A DNA stretch of 64,000 nucleotides, from assembly GCF_014805685.1 (NCBI RefSeq), contig NC_060887.1, positions 10,429,963-10,493,962 on the forward strand. Reading direction: 5' to 3'. Position 1 is the first letter of the stretch; each line of letters begins with the position of its first letter. The stretch is from Silurus meridionalis (lineage: Eukaryota > Chordata > Actinopteri > Siluriformes > Siluridae). Positions 1 through 11,937 of this stretch are shown here, one piece after another. A program made the translations under genes and the position numbers. The notes below the pieces were generated by a model that was not told where the DNA came from, did not search any database, and saw nothing but the letters and a program-made list of their open reading frames with translations.

Positions 1-610
1 TGTTATCTCTCCTAAACATCTGCATGCTTCTACCGGAATGTCATCGGGTCCTACCGACTTTCCACTCTTCATACTCTTAATCGCTGCTCTCACTTCCTCC
101 TTACTAATCCTATCCACTTCCTGCTTCACCATCCTTACACCATCCAACCTTCTCTCTCCCTTATTTTTCTCATTCATCAGCTGCTCAAAATACTCCCCTC
201 ATCTTCTCAACACCCTTTCCTCACTAGTCAAGTCATTTCCATATCGATCCTTTATTGCTTTAACCTGCAGCACATTCTTCCCCGCTCGGTCCCTCTGCCT
301 GACCAACGGGTATAAATCCTTTTCTCCTTTCTTAGTGTTAAACACATACAGCTCCTTATATGCCTTCTCCTTGGCTTTTGCCACATCCCTCTTTACCTGC
401 TGCCACATCTCCTTGTACACTTGCTAACTATTTTTATCACTCTTTCGATCCCAATTCTGTTTTGCCAACCTCTTTCACCTTATGCTCTCCTGCACTTCTT
501 CATTCCACCACCACGTCTCTTTGTCTTCCCTTCAATTACCAGAAGTCACACCAAATATCTTTTTTTTTCTGTCTCCCCTATTACTTCTGCAGTAGTTGCC
601 CAATCATCCA
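1..610 (-). mobile_element. Non-LTR retrotransposon (LINE) ORF2 fragment, decayed
   Basis: Read on the minus strand, this stretch encodes pieces of a LINE endonuclease/reverse transcriptase of a type common in fish genomes. One piece at 199-420 contains AKAKEKAYKELY and EKDLYPLVRQRDRAGKNV followed by IKDRYGNDLTSEE. After a frame break near 199 the reading continues with KSGKSVGPDDIPVEA, the start of the reverse transcriptase core. The upstream end is frayed by stops and fades out near 610, where DIRS sequence in the opposite orientation begins. The 3' part lies beyond the window edge. It cannot make a protein. The clade (RTE-like or other) is not certain. Confidence 0.8.
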
Positions 611-1890
611 GCACCTCTATACCAGAGCGGCACGGCAGTTCCTGGGGCTCACAAATGGACCACGCAGAGAGTTTCGAGACCGGCCTAGGGCCTTTGTCTC
701 AGGGCCCCGTGTTGGGAGTTTCTGGTTATCGCGTAACGCTACCAACAGATGCGTCCTTCATAGTGTGGGGAGCGGTCATGAGTAGTCCCCCCATCCAAGG
801 TCTATGGAAAGGGCCCCATCTACTTTGCCACTTCAATTGCCGAGAGATACTGGCCGTCCTTTTAGCCTTAAAGCATTTTCTCCCAGACCTCAGAGATTAC
901 CACGTGCTGATCCCTACGGACAACGCCTCAGTGGTTTCTTACATCAACTATCAAGGAGGTCAACTATCAAGGAGGTCTGCACTTACACCCCCTGTACAGG
1001 CTGGTGCACCAGATCCTCTTGTGGACCCAGGGGAAGCTCCTCTCAGTGAGAGTAGCTTACATCCTGGGTCAGTTGAGCGAAGCAGCAGACACCCTGTCGA
1101 GGGAGGGGTTAAGACCCAGGGAATGGTGGCTCCACCCTCTCATTCGGGAGATTTGGGAGAGATTCCACTGGGGCTAGGCTCATGCATGGCTGAGGTTGCA
1201 TCTGTATGTGCCCCCCCGCAGCTTCCAGGAGTTTTGGAGCTAGTTTGCCAGGACAGAGTTTGTCTCCTCCTGGTGTCTCCAAGGTGGTTGTGGCCCTTAA
1301 GGGGCACAGCTTCGAGGTTCTGTCCTCTCCACTGAGGTGGAAAAGACCATTCTCCACTCCAGAGCTCCCTTCACGAGGTTGTATGCCGCTAGATGGCGTC
1401 TGTTCTGCTTGTGGTGCGATCACCACCAGCTGGATCCAGTCCACTGCTTGGTCGGGTAAGTGCTGTATTTCCTCCAAGGACAGTTTGCAAAAGGGTTGGC
1501 TCCATCCACCCTGAAAGTCTACGCATCCGCCATTTCGGTGTTTGAGGCCAGCGTGCGACCTAGAGTGCCTGAATGGGGCCTGGCCATTGTTTTGTGGGCT
1601 CTTTTTGAGCCCCCCTTTGAGCCTCTGGCCGAGGCATCTTGGAGGCATCTTTCTATCAAGAATGCGTTCTTATTGGCCATTTGTTCTCTTAAGAGAGAGG
1701 GAGAGCTACAGTCCCTTTTTGTGGCCCCCTCCTTTCTGGAGTTTACTCCAGGTATGGCCAATGCCTTTTTCTAACCTAGGACGGTTAACATCCCCAAGGT
1801 GCCCTTGGTCGTCCCACGACCTTTGAAGTTACAGGCATTCTATACTCCTCCCTCTCAGGCCCCAGACCAGGAGAAATTGAACCGGCTGTG
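611..1890 (+). mobile_element. DIRS-type retrotransposon fragment (RNase H and tyrosine recombinase N-terminus)
   Basis: Plus-strand pieces match the fish DIRS pol organisation. The RNase H part (about 640-1100) shows VTLPTDASFIVWGAVMSS, then REILAVLLALKHFLPDLRDY and IPTDNASVVSYINYQGG, giving the D, E and D positions of RNase H. It continues into the linker with ADTLSREGLRP-like sequence and, from about 1450, the N-terminal part of the tyrosine recombinase (KGLAPSTLKVYASAISVFEA, then FLLAICSLKREGELQSL). Frameshifts and stops interrupt it, and the catalytic C-terminal part is missing beyond about 1850. Reverse transcriptase is also missing, so this is a 5'- and 3'-truncated copy. Confidence 0.85.
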
Positions 1891-1904
1891 ACCAGTACGC
1901 ACAG

Positions 1905-2045
1905 TAGCTCCATAGGACAGGATTTATCCATTGATTCCTTTTTAATAAGCACTTTATGCTGGTCAGGGTTTATGGAATATCAACAGCGTATCTTGGGAAC
2001 ACTACATGTGAGAGAAGAATACAAACTAGATGGATGGCAGCCAAT
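1905..2045. repeat. Short interspersed repeat fragment between two DIRS pieces
   Basis: The stretch with 'cactttatgctggtcagggtt', 'cttgggaacactacatgtga' and 'gatggatggcagccaatagc' resembles a repeat very common in fish, in which a 'ctggtcagggt' motif is followed by a phrase of the form 'gggaacactgggcatgaggcgg'. It separates the plus-strand DIRS fragment from the minus-strand one. Assignment is by memory of the pattern only. Confidence 0.5.
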
Positions 2046-4141
2046 AGCAAAATAAAATGCGTCAGGAGCGGGTTTCTGCCCAGTAAATGCCCCGACAAAG
2101 CAGACGTGTAGACTTTAATGGTGAACGGACCCAACCTTTTGGGAACTGTTTCTGCAGGAACTCCATCACTGAACCAACCAGGCAGTGGACTGTGTCAAAT
2201 TGGTGCTGAGCACACCACACAGTAAATAGATGCCATCTTGCCCCCTCATGGAGGGAGCTCTGGATTGCCAAAAGCCCTGTGGGGCTACCAGGAAGATACA
2301 GACTCAGCTGCTTTGTTCACTTGGCCTGGGATGTAAGCTGCTCTCAGGAAGAAGAGCTTCCCCTGGGCCCACAGGAGGATTTGGCGCAGAGCCCCGGTGG
2401 TTAATATACAAGGTGTTGTCCGAGCGGATCAACACATGATTGGCATCTGAGGTCCGGAAGGAAACGCTTCAGAGCCAGAAGCACAACCAGCATCTATAGG
2501 CAATTGATGTGCCATAGTAGATGGGTACTTTCCCATAGGCCTAGCATAGACCGGGCACTTCCAGCATGGGGCCTTGAGATAGGAAACTGGGATCTCTACA
2601 AACATCTAAATCACGTAGGAATCGCCAAGTAACCTTGATAGTACGGAGGGGATTGCCCTTCTGTGAGAACCCATGGGCCCTGAGCCACCACTGAAGGGGT
2701 CTCATGTACAGTAGACCAAGGGGAATGGCATTAGGATGCTGCTGCCATAAACCAGAGCAGTCTCTGAAAATGCTTGACAGTTTCTCTGAACTTCCTGATG
2801 GCGTAAAGATTGACGCAAGGCAGAGGAAAGCTGCCCGCATCCAATCACATATCACGCCAAGATAGGTGGTTCTCTGTGATGGAGAAAGCCAACTCTTCCC
2901 GGCATTCAGCCGAAACCCCAGTTCCTTCATTTGAGCGAGAACGATGCCAGACCGCTAACTGCTCTGATTGAGCTAAAATCAACCAATCGTCGATATAGTT
3001 AAGAATGCGGATGCCCTGAAGTCTCAGGTGAGCCATATCTGTATCGACACATTTTGTGAAGGTGCGGGGTGATAGGGCAAGGCCGCACGGAAGGACCCGA
3101 TATTGGTATGCTTCAACCCTAAAAAGCAAACTCAGGAACTTCCTGTGAGAAGGGAGGATGGTACATAAAAGTACGCATCCTTTAAACCTACTGTAACAAG
3201 CCAGTCCTCGGATCTGATCTGAGACACGACCTGCTTGAGGGTCAGCATTTTGACCTGGAGCCTTATCAAAGAGCAGTTTAGCTGACAAAGATCTAAGATA
3301 GGATGCAATCCATCATCCTTTTTGGGAACTATGAAGTACCAACTGTAAAACCCAGACTCTCTGTCTGATGGAGGGACCACCTCGATGGCCTCCTTCCTCA
3401 GAAAAGTAGCTACTTCTCATTCCATGACCAGAGCCTGCTCGGTTCCCACCAGAGTGGGACAACACGTCTGGCAGAACTATCCAGGCTGCCAGGTACTCTC
3501 TTAAGGTTATCAGTTTCTCTAGACTGACCTCTGGTCTGCCTAGAGCTGGAGCAGTGCCCTGACGCAACTCTAGTGACGAGACCTCCTGGTCTGCAGTGAC
3601 GCCGGCTGAAAACTAAGGAGGGATCTCATGTCAGCGAAAAGGCCTGAGTGCAAGAGTGGGGCATCCAGCAGCATAGCTTTGTCCCTGTCAATCTCAGACA
3701 GGGTGAGCCACAGATGTCTCTCTGTGGCTGTCAGGGCAGCCATAGACCAGCCAATGGCCTTAGGGGTCTATTTCCTGGCTCATAGGGCCAGGTCCGCCGT
3801 ACAGCGGAGCTCTTGGATCTGGCCACCCATGATGTCTCCCACACCCAGCTCCCGCAGCAGGTCAGCTTGGTATGCCTGTAACACCAATATGGTATGCAGA
3901 CATACAGCGGCCTGACCTGCTGAGGCATAAGCCTTCCCCACTAGCGCTGTTGTAGTAGGCAGAGGCTCGGTGGGTATTGTCGGGGTCTTAAATAAGAATG
4001 CCACACCTGAGGAGAGATAGCCTACTAGCATCTCTTTAACCCATAGCATGACTCCATAGCCATGATCCCTAATCCCCATGATGTTGGAGTACATCGCGGT
4101 CTTAGGGCTAAAGTTCCGGCGCAGCTCGAGTTCCTGAAAGG
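2046..4141 (-). mobile_element. DIRS-type retrotransposon, 5' half and pol, decayed
   Basis: Minus-strand order is terminal sequence, gag-like region, reverse transcriptase, RNase H start and recombinase N-terminus. The right end (about 4112-4141) carries the end motif 'cgcagctcgagttcctgaaa', also present at the ends of the two other minus-strand DIRS copies here. The gag-like part (3780-4094) has GKAYASAGQAAVCLHT and LQAYQADLLRELGVGD. Reverse transcriptase covers about 2550-3390, with VPKKDDGLHPILDLCQLN, LPCGLALSPRTFTKCVD and the catalytic YIDDWLIL. Recombinase N-terminal sequence lies at 2062-2271. Several frameshifts and stops make it non-functional. It is convergent with the plus-strand fragment to its left. 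Confidence 0.88.
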
Positions 4142-5485
4142 TTGGCTGTCAAACTTGTCTGGGAAGTTGGCTGAGAATCACTCATCACTTTAGAAGAATA
4201 ACATGTAGTACATCTAAACTACCCAAACCAGTCACTCTGCTTTGCCAGCATCAATAATTGACCACATCTGTTTTTGTTTTGTTTCCCCTTTTGAATCAGA
4301 GGAGACCGAAAGCAAGGCACAAAGCCCTTGTTTTGAAACCGCAAACTGAACATTTCTTTCAAACAAATTACAAAATTTAATTAATGCTTATTACAAGGTC
4401 ACACAGGCACCAAGTTCACATTTCACCTGCAACAGAGCAAGCACTAGTACAAACAACTGCAAAATCAAGCAAACAATTGTTGGTCTGATAATTAGATGCC
4501 TACATGTGTTTTGGCTTTATAGTGTGTCTGTGATCTCAGTAGAAAAATAGGGTAAGTCCTGTGTTCAGTATATTACTTGAGCGCTCCCATACCAACCATG
4601 GCAAACAATGTTTCAACAAACCTTGCAGTACACAGAGGCATTGTCTTGACTGAAAGAGTTTGGGCTATGACTCTATAGTACTGGTTAAACACCAGCTTTG
4701 TTTGAAGCTGCAGTATACAAAGCTGTTCTAGACAGTTTTATGCTTCCAGCATTGTTTGGGAAAAGCATACACATGGATGTACTGGCCAGGTGTTCTCACG
4801 TTTCACACCCTATTAGAAGATAAAACAAAATAATGTTGGATTCTTATTTATTGCTGTAGCAAACATAACCAGGAATGCTTTTGGTTTTTCAATGACAATA
4901 AAAGCATATTTGGCAAAAAAAAAAAAAAAAAAGAAAATCAATAAAAACAACACTACCTAAAAAAATAATGAAATCCTCCCATAGCAGATGACATATGTAT
5001 TTCTTTTTGCTTCTCCCATTAGGGGTCACCCCAGCAGATCATCCGTATTCATGATCCACATGTTTGATTTGGCACATGTTTTTACGCTGGATGCCGTTTC
5101 TAGCACAACCCTTCCCATTTATACTCTTGAGACTATTAGTTATTGACCAACTCATTAAAAAAGAAAGCTTATAGGTTTATAGAGCAGTAGCTAGGCTAAA
5201 ACTTGCATAGTATTCGCATTAATGAAATCATTTAATTGAGTATGTATTGTATTAGCACTGTATATATAACACACCTATTTGTATGGCCTACTAATATTTG
5301 TTTCATACCACCCGTATAGCCCAAATATTGCTGTGGATGGTCTCAACTAAATTGCATTATGGATTACACTTACTGAAGGCAGTTCATGCCCATGTCTTGT
5401 TCAATATATAGTATAATAATATATATATAATATATTATATAGAATGAAAGCACAATTTAATTAAACAGTAAAGACTTTTCAGCAA
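4142..5485. other. A/T-rich spacer without recognisable gene
   Basis: No exon-like reading frame with splice signals is visible on either strand. Contents are unique-looking A/T-rich sequence, an A-run near 4914-4932 and an irregular (AT) patch near 5400-5443. Confidence 0.6.
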
Positions 5486-5908
5486 TTTGAGTTACAGCAG
5501 CTCGTCTTTTCACTTGGACCACACGGGCCAGCCTTCACTCCCCATGTGCATTATTGAATCTTAGACGCCCATGACCCTGTCACTGGTTCAACACTGTTCC
5601 TTCCTTAGACCACTTTTGATAGATACTGACCACTGCAGATCAGGAACAGCCCACAAGAGCTGATGTTTTGAAGCCATCACATTTTGGCCATTATCAATCT
5701 TAATGATAACATTATTGCTTAAATCTTTACACTTGTCCATTTTTCCTGGGTATAAATCATCAACTTTAAGAATTTAATGTTTACTTGCTGCCTAATATAT
5801 CCCTCCCACTAACATACTGTATGTCATGATGATGAGATAAACAATGTTATTCACTAACTGGTCATAAAGTTATAATATCATAATTTTATGCCTGCTTGTT
5901 ATACACCT
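5486..5908 (-). mobile_element. Tc1-like transposon remnant
   Basis: The minus strand carries phrases of a widespread fish Tc1-like family: 'gatcatgggcgtctaag'-like sequence, 'aaagtggtctaaggaaggaac', 'ctgcagtggtcagtatctat' and 'agctcttgtgggctgttcct', with a decayed terminal repeat near 5865-5905 ('aggcataaaattatgatat'). The same family is present at 23740-24233 in opposite orientation, with both ends. Only the helix-turn-helix part of the transposase gene is left. Confidence 0.75.
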
Positions 5909-6507
5909 AAGATGAAGGATTCACTTTTGAGCAGTGACTTTAGTTTGTTTTAACAAATTTGAACTATTAAATACAGGTTCTTTTACATTTCATTGTAGAC
6001 AGAGAAGTGCTAAATGTTGTTGTCATTGCCACACATACCTTTATTTATTACATATAAAAAGTATCCTGTGTTCTACACTAATAGCTGAAAATTCAACTCT
6101 GAGTTTGGCTGATAACGTTATGTTTTACAGTGTATGTCTGCATACAACTCATTTTACTACAATGGGTGAATGTGGTGTTTTATTTACTGTGACTGCAAAA
6201 ATGGTCCAATAACAATTATTTTTACACAGTGTTATTTTTTTGCATATCTTAAGGTTCAGCAATTACATCTGCATCACCCAATGAAGCAGAAGCACACAAA
6301 GTCCACTTGTTCCATGATTTAGTTAAGTCTTGCTTGTACTGCAGTGTAAAATCTGTAGTTGTGCAAGGACTGCATATGCAAAATATAAAAAAAAAACATG
6401 AGCAGCAAAAGTAAACTAGGTTTAGAAGCTCTAAATGAAATACTTTTGCTGGCATCTGGTGGTCATTTAGGGAAAACTTATAAAAATAAAATTAAACTGA
6501 ATTAATT

Positions 6508-6597
<90 letters not shown>

Positions 6598-7897
6598 CCC
6601 ATTATAATTGCTATAATAGATGGCAATCATAGTTTCATGTGTTTTGAGGCAGTTGGTAACTATAAGCACACTGTGGTTAGGATCCTATCTGCATGGGAAC
6701 TAATAACAGCAACAAAATGTTGTCAAGGGAACTAACACCAATGTTGAGATTTATTATTTGTGTAATACAATTTGTTCCACTTGCTCTGCTGTGTCTACTG
6801 TATACATAGATCTGGGATTGCAGAGGATGTTCAAGGTTGTGGTTGCTATTGTTTCTATATGCTCTTAAATTTCGTATGGCTAAGAAACAAATAAAATGGA
6901 CGTGATGACAAATATGTTCCAGAAGATTAAAGTTGCAGTTTTACTGCACTTATTTAGTATGATTCAAGGTAATGCTTTTTGAGCTCAGCAGGTGGGAGGC
7001 TACGTTTTAGACTGTATAGTCCAGAAATGCCCAAATTATTGTGACCTTTGATTTGGCCCACAATGCCATTTATGACTAAATTAAAAAAGAAAAAAAGAAA
7101 AAAAGAAAAATTTGAAAAAATAAGAAACATTTAGAAATAACCAGCTGTTTGCCTCTAATTAGAGGTCATTGAAATAAGCAATGAACTTTATTATACAATG
7201 AATTGGATTGTTTCTTACTGTACTATGTGTGTAGTTTTTCTCTCTGGTACACTAATACAGGGTACATGGAGAAATTTGCCTCTATCCACTCGTAGTGCCA
7301 AGGTATGGAAATGACCAGAAGCAATCTGCCGTATTTAATGTAGGCTGAGTAATCTAACAATGTCATGTTCTGCCAGAACTGTATTCAAAATCTTTATAAT
7401 TCCCATTGTGCTGTTTAGCCCATTGTAATACCTCCAGTAACTCTTTCCAGATGACTTGGAAGCAACTTTACACAGAGAATTTGCATAACAATTAAAAGAG
7501 TGAACACATATATTCAATTACTTAGTTAATCAGATAATAACAAGGACAGAATGAAACTGGAAAATTGGAAATGCTTAATGATTAACTTATCTTAAACTTA
7601 CCTAACTGAAATTTAATATTGCACACAAGAATAATGTAAAATAAAATAAAAGCATGACACCATTACAGAGGATCAAATGAAAAGATTACTATTGTATAGT
7701 TTAACAGACTAAGATTCTTGCAGCATCAAGACATCCAAACATGCTAAGTGAAAAAAGGTGCCTCATTTATATATCTAGATTTTAGTTAATTAATCTGAGA
7801 GTAAACTTGTAGCTTGTGATCTGCAGATAGCTCCTTTAAAGTAAGGTTGTTAAATACTCATTGTGAAACTGTAAGAAAACCTCTCTAAGTTACATAT
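5909..7897. other. A/T-rich spacer without recognisable gene
   Basis: No coding exon is supported on either strand. It holds the A-run/(TA)n/T-run palindrome at 6508-6597 and an A-rich tract at 7080-7130. Confidence 0.6.
6508..6597. repeat. A-run, (TA)n, T-run palindrome
   Basis: About 16 A, then about 30 TA units, then about 16 T. The whole block is its own reverse complement, so it can extrude a hairpin. Confidence 0.95.
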
Positions 7898-10435
7898 GTA
7901 ACCCTAGTTCCCTGAGGGAATGAGACGCTGCATCGAAACGATTTGGGAACGAGAGTCCAATAACACCACACCGACCAGTCTCTGACTAGAGTGAATGAGC
8001 ACAGCTAGGTTGAAGGACAGAGGTGCCAGGAGTGGCACAGAGGTCAAGGTTATAAAACCTGGCAAAGGTGAGCCGAGTGGACCAGCCCGCAGTGTCGCAG
8101 AGGTCTTGGAGGGAGAATTGGAGAATTGTCTCTACCACCTCGGTGGAGAAACCGGAACCTCTGACTTGTGCCCCTTCAGGAGCCACAGCCACAGCTTCCA
8201 CAACTTGGGGCGGAGGTGAACTATTGCACTGCCTGATTGAGAGAGGAGATCCCTCTTCAAAGGAATCTCCCATGGAGGCTGTTCGAGGAGGGCCACCAGA
8301 GGGCCACCAGAACTCCCAGGAGCAGCGCGACAGGGAGGAAGGCCACGGTTGTGCCATGGCATCCAGTCCCAGCGGGGCTGGTGGATATAGGGAGAGCCAT
8401 AGGGGACAGTGCGATGTCTCTAAGGACACTAACAGGTCTACTTGGGGTTTGCCAAATTTCTCCCAAATCTGCTCCATCACCTGAGGGTGGAGGCACCACT
8501 CCCCGGGCTTGTACCCCTGAGGGAGAGGAGCTTTCCCTGGGCCCACAGGCGGTCTGGCACACCAGCCTGTACATGATGGCCCCTGAGATCTGGAAAGAAG
8601 TGCTTCAAAGCCAGAAGCACAGCCAGCATTTCCAACTCAATTGATCTGCCACCATAGATGAGGACTCATTTACATTTACATTTGCGGCATTTATCAGACG
8701 TCCTTATCCAGAGCGATGTACAAAAGTGCTTAAAATCTCTAGTAATGAATAAATCTACACTGGTACGCAAGATTACAAACTTAATATAAATATAACTCGA
8801 ATTCTACAAACTTGGAAAGTGCTAATTTAGGTATTTAAGGAAGAGGTAGGTCTTCAGTCGTCGCTTGAAGATAATCAGGGACTCTGTTGTACGGACATCT
8901 GTGGAAGTTCATTCCACCACCTCGGTGCCAGAACAGAGAAGAGCCTTGAAGTATACTTACCTCTCATTCTGAGAGAAGGTGGTACCAGTCGAGCAGTGCT
9001 GGAGGATCTCAGACAGCGTGCTGCAGTGCGAGATGTGATGAGGTCACTGAGGTAAGATGGTGCTGGTCCATTTTTGGCCTTGTTGGCAAGCATCAGTGTT
9101 TTGAATCTGATACGGATCTGATCTGAGACACAACCTGCTTGAGGGTCAGAATCTTGAACCGGAGCCTCATTAAAGAGTGGTATAGCTGACGTAGACCTAG
9201 GATAGGGCGCAACCCACTGCCCTTTTAGGGAACTATGAAGCGTTAGAACCTGGACTCTCTGCCTGACAGAGGGACCACCTCGATGGCCACCTTACTCAGG
9301 AAAGTGTCTACTTCTCATTCCAGGACCAGAGCCTGCTCCCTTCTCACCAGAGTGGGAGAGAGCCAATTGAACCAAGGCAGGCAAGACCCAAACTGAATCG
9401 CATAGCCTCGCTCTACCTAAAGAAGCGGTTCTACACGCCCTCTGGTCATCTCTTCACAGGTCGGGTCAGGACCTTTTCGCCGAAGCCCTCTTCCTGGAGA
9501 TGACAGTCTTAAGATCTGTAACCTCACAAGGTTTTGACCCAGGGCAGCCATAGACCGGCCAATGGCCTTAGCGGTCTCTTTTGTAAACTGTAGATCCAGG
9601 TCTCCCATATCCAACTCCCGCAGCAGGTCGGCTTGGTTTGCCTGTAGTACCGACATGGTGTACAGACATCCAGCGGCCTGACCTGCTGAGGCGTAAGCCT
9701 TACCCACCAGCACCGAGGTAGTGCGCAGGGGCTTAGTGGGTAATGTTGGGGGTTAAATGGAGGATGCCACACCTGAGGAGAGATAGCTAGCCAGCGTCTC
9801 TTCAACCCGTGGCATGACACCATAGCCAGGATCCCTAAGCACCAGGGCGAGAAATGCCACCCCCAGGACCTGGACACCTCTGTGTGCAGGTCAGGGAAAA
9901 ATGGAGGCTGTGATGCCGCTCATCAAGCTTGCCCGAGGAAGGTTATGCTCACCGGCTGGCAAAGCTATATACAGCTTCTGAACGGTACGTGTCGCAACAT
10001 CCAGGAGCTTCTTCGCCTTCGTTTTCAGAGGAAGAGAGGTGGAGCTGTGCACTCTCGTGACGGGGGACTGCTCTTGCATGCCTATTCCGCTCCCGGCGGG
10101 TGCTCAAAGGCAATCGGCTCTCCTGATCTCTCTCACAGGCTGTATGTATCCCTTCCCATAATTAAACAGGCAGGAAGAAGCACACAGCCGAAAGTGTGCT
10201 TGGTTTTCTTCAGTGCCTTCATTAGATATATATTTTTTGACAGACAGATAAACATTACATTTACACAGAGCGCTTCATGAACAAACAGAAGCTGAAGCCA
10301 GCTTCTCTCCATGGCCATTTTATTCTTTCTGATCATGACGTCATCCCAGTCTGCCTTCAATTTTGACTGATTAGATTCATTATTCAGAGCATGGAAAGTG
10401 TTCCGACGCAGCCCGAGTTCCTGAAAGGGAATGGC
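7898..10435 (-). mobile_element. DIRS-type retrotransposon with inverted ends, internally deleted
   Basis: The left end 'ccctgagggaatgagacgct' and the right end near 10403-10431 are inverted relative to each other, sharing GCTGC-TCG-AAC around the core. Inverted terminal repeats are a DIRS hallmark. Minus-strand content from right to left is gag-like sequence (9417-9713, GKAYASAGQAAGCLYT and LQANQADLLRELD), a short reverse transcriptase start (9113-9400), RNase H remnant and recombinase. At 7986-8546 one frame reads PQVDLLVSLETSHCPLWLSL, then FSTEVVETILQ, then directly LCDTAGWSTRLTFARFYNLD, which holds the recombinase tyrosine. The middle of the recombinase, with its RHR residues, is therefore deleted. 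A second deletion removes most of the reverse transcriptase, where the LINE piece at 8664-9112 sits. Confidence 0.88.
8664..9112 (-). mobile_element. L2/Rex-like LINE 3' fragment nested in the DIRS element
   Basis: On the minus strand, 8875-9093 encodes the C-terminal region of an L2/Rex-like reverse transcriptase (APSYLSDLITSRTAARCLRS, then SRLFSVLAPRWWNELP). It is followed by a 3' tail containing 'ggataaggacgtctgataaa' and ending in repeats of TGTAAA, the usual tail of fish L2 elements. DIRS sequence stops at its left edge and resumes at its right edge with 'ggatctgatctgagacacaa'. Confidence 0.8.
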
Positions 10436-10509
10436 GCATGGTCTTGGGTTTGTAACTGTCTCAGTCTGAAAGTGAAAAAAAATAAATGAAATGAATGTTA
10501 TGCTTACAT

Positions 10510-11100
10510 GATATTGTTATGCGGGAAACGGAGGCGGAAGCTGTAGTGACAGCAAACAAAGTTTATTCATGCAAAAAAGGCAAAGCCAACAGAAAAACCA
10601 CACAAACCGAAAGTAAATCCGCTCAGAACAAGTAAATCCACAGGTGCGCTAGGGAAAGCGTGGCGCGGGGCTGGAACACAGGCCCTTACTCCACACAGTG
10701 ACACTAATACAGCCGTACCGGGAGGATCAGGGTAATCCGAAGTGCGCTCCGGAAGGGAAAGCGCAGCCGTAGAGAGAGAGAGAGGAGTCCGAGAATACCG
10801 GTACGTAGCGGGAATGCGCATACACCGATAAGCTTGCACATGAGCCTACACAAACATGCATGAACATACATAGACACACATGAACATACAATAACGGACG
10901 GGGAGTGTGGGTGAGTGAGCGGTTTATATTGGTGCTTGGAGTGAGTGAGTGAAACGAGCCCCAGCTGTTCCCCATGAAGCCCAATTGCGAGCAGATCCGT
11001 GCGGGCGGGGTACACACGGGAGAAGGAGCGAGGTGCCTTGGGGAAACCTGAGGTTTGTCAGCCGCCGAAGGGGGCGTGACAGGGGGATTCCTGACAGATA
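10510..11100. repeat. GC-rich block, probable interspersed repeat of unknown class
   Basis: This block is clearly richer in G+C than its surroundings and contains many CpG. It includes a (GT/GA)-type purine tract and ends with 'gggggcgtgacagggggatt'. Open frames on the minus strand show low-complexity, unconserved-looking protein and no splice logic. It directly follows the DIRS end. It may be part of a transposable element, but I cannot name the family. Confidence 0.4.
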
Positions 11101-11686
11101 TATTTAACATTTAGTATTTATCCAGAACTATTATAAGCAATAATTATTACTATTTTCAGTATAACCTCAATACTGCTTATGTGATAGTGCTTACATAATC
11201 AGTATAGGTAGAATTAATCTTATCTTATTGATCTGTCCGGGGTATACTTGATGTTATACCAACATAAAAAAACTTACAAAAATATCCAGTTAAAATATTT
11301 AATGTCTATTAGAGAAGTCAAAGGAGACACATAATTTAATATAAGCCTTTGTTTACTCCGGCACATTGAACGATTTTGTTGCTGTGGAGCCAAAGGTGCT
11401 TAAACCTGAGCATGACAAGCTGATCAGCAGTGACACTGCTATGACTCTTGCTAGATTTTTTAAAACATTGTGGATTTTCGCTAGATGCTAACCAGAAATG
11501 TAAATAAAATGCAAGAGATCTTTACATTTATTGACTGAATGCAGTTATTAAATATCATGTAGTCAGTGGCCTTAATGAAGGAACCTTCAAATTTTCTATC
11601 TAGAATGTTAAAGACCCAAATCAAAATGAAGAAAAAAAAACACATGTTCAACAATACTCACTTTAAGTACAAATACACTAAAATAA

Positions 11687-11742
11687 TACTTAAGTGTGGT
11701 AGCAAAGTATAATTAGTTATACTTTGCTACCACACTTAAGTA
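11687..11742. repeat. Perfect 26-bp inverted repeat (hairpin)
   Basis: Arms 11687-11712 and 11717-11742 are exact reverse complements, separated by four bases (ttag). The arm core is 'aagtgtggtagcaaagtata'. Confidence 0.95.
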
Positions 11743-11937
11743 GTTAAGTAGTTATCAACCTTGCTTAATTGAATTAAAAAACAAAGCATTCAAAGTCTTT
11801 TAATAAACTAATTACAAATAAACTTCTAATTAACCTCACAAATAGAAATGTGCAATAAATAACCATTTCAATTATTATTTAATCATTAATCATGTAAGAA
11901 ACACATTGTGCGAGTATTTAGAAAATAAGGACATGAG

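Noticed and set aside
38..427. Plus-strand open frame of 129 codons at the window start
   Set aside because: It is the complement of a LINE reverse transcriptase read on the minus strand. The protein is low-complexity and matches nothing.
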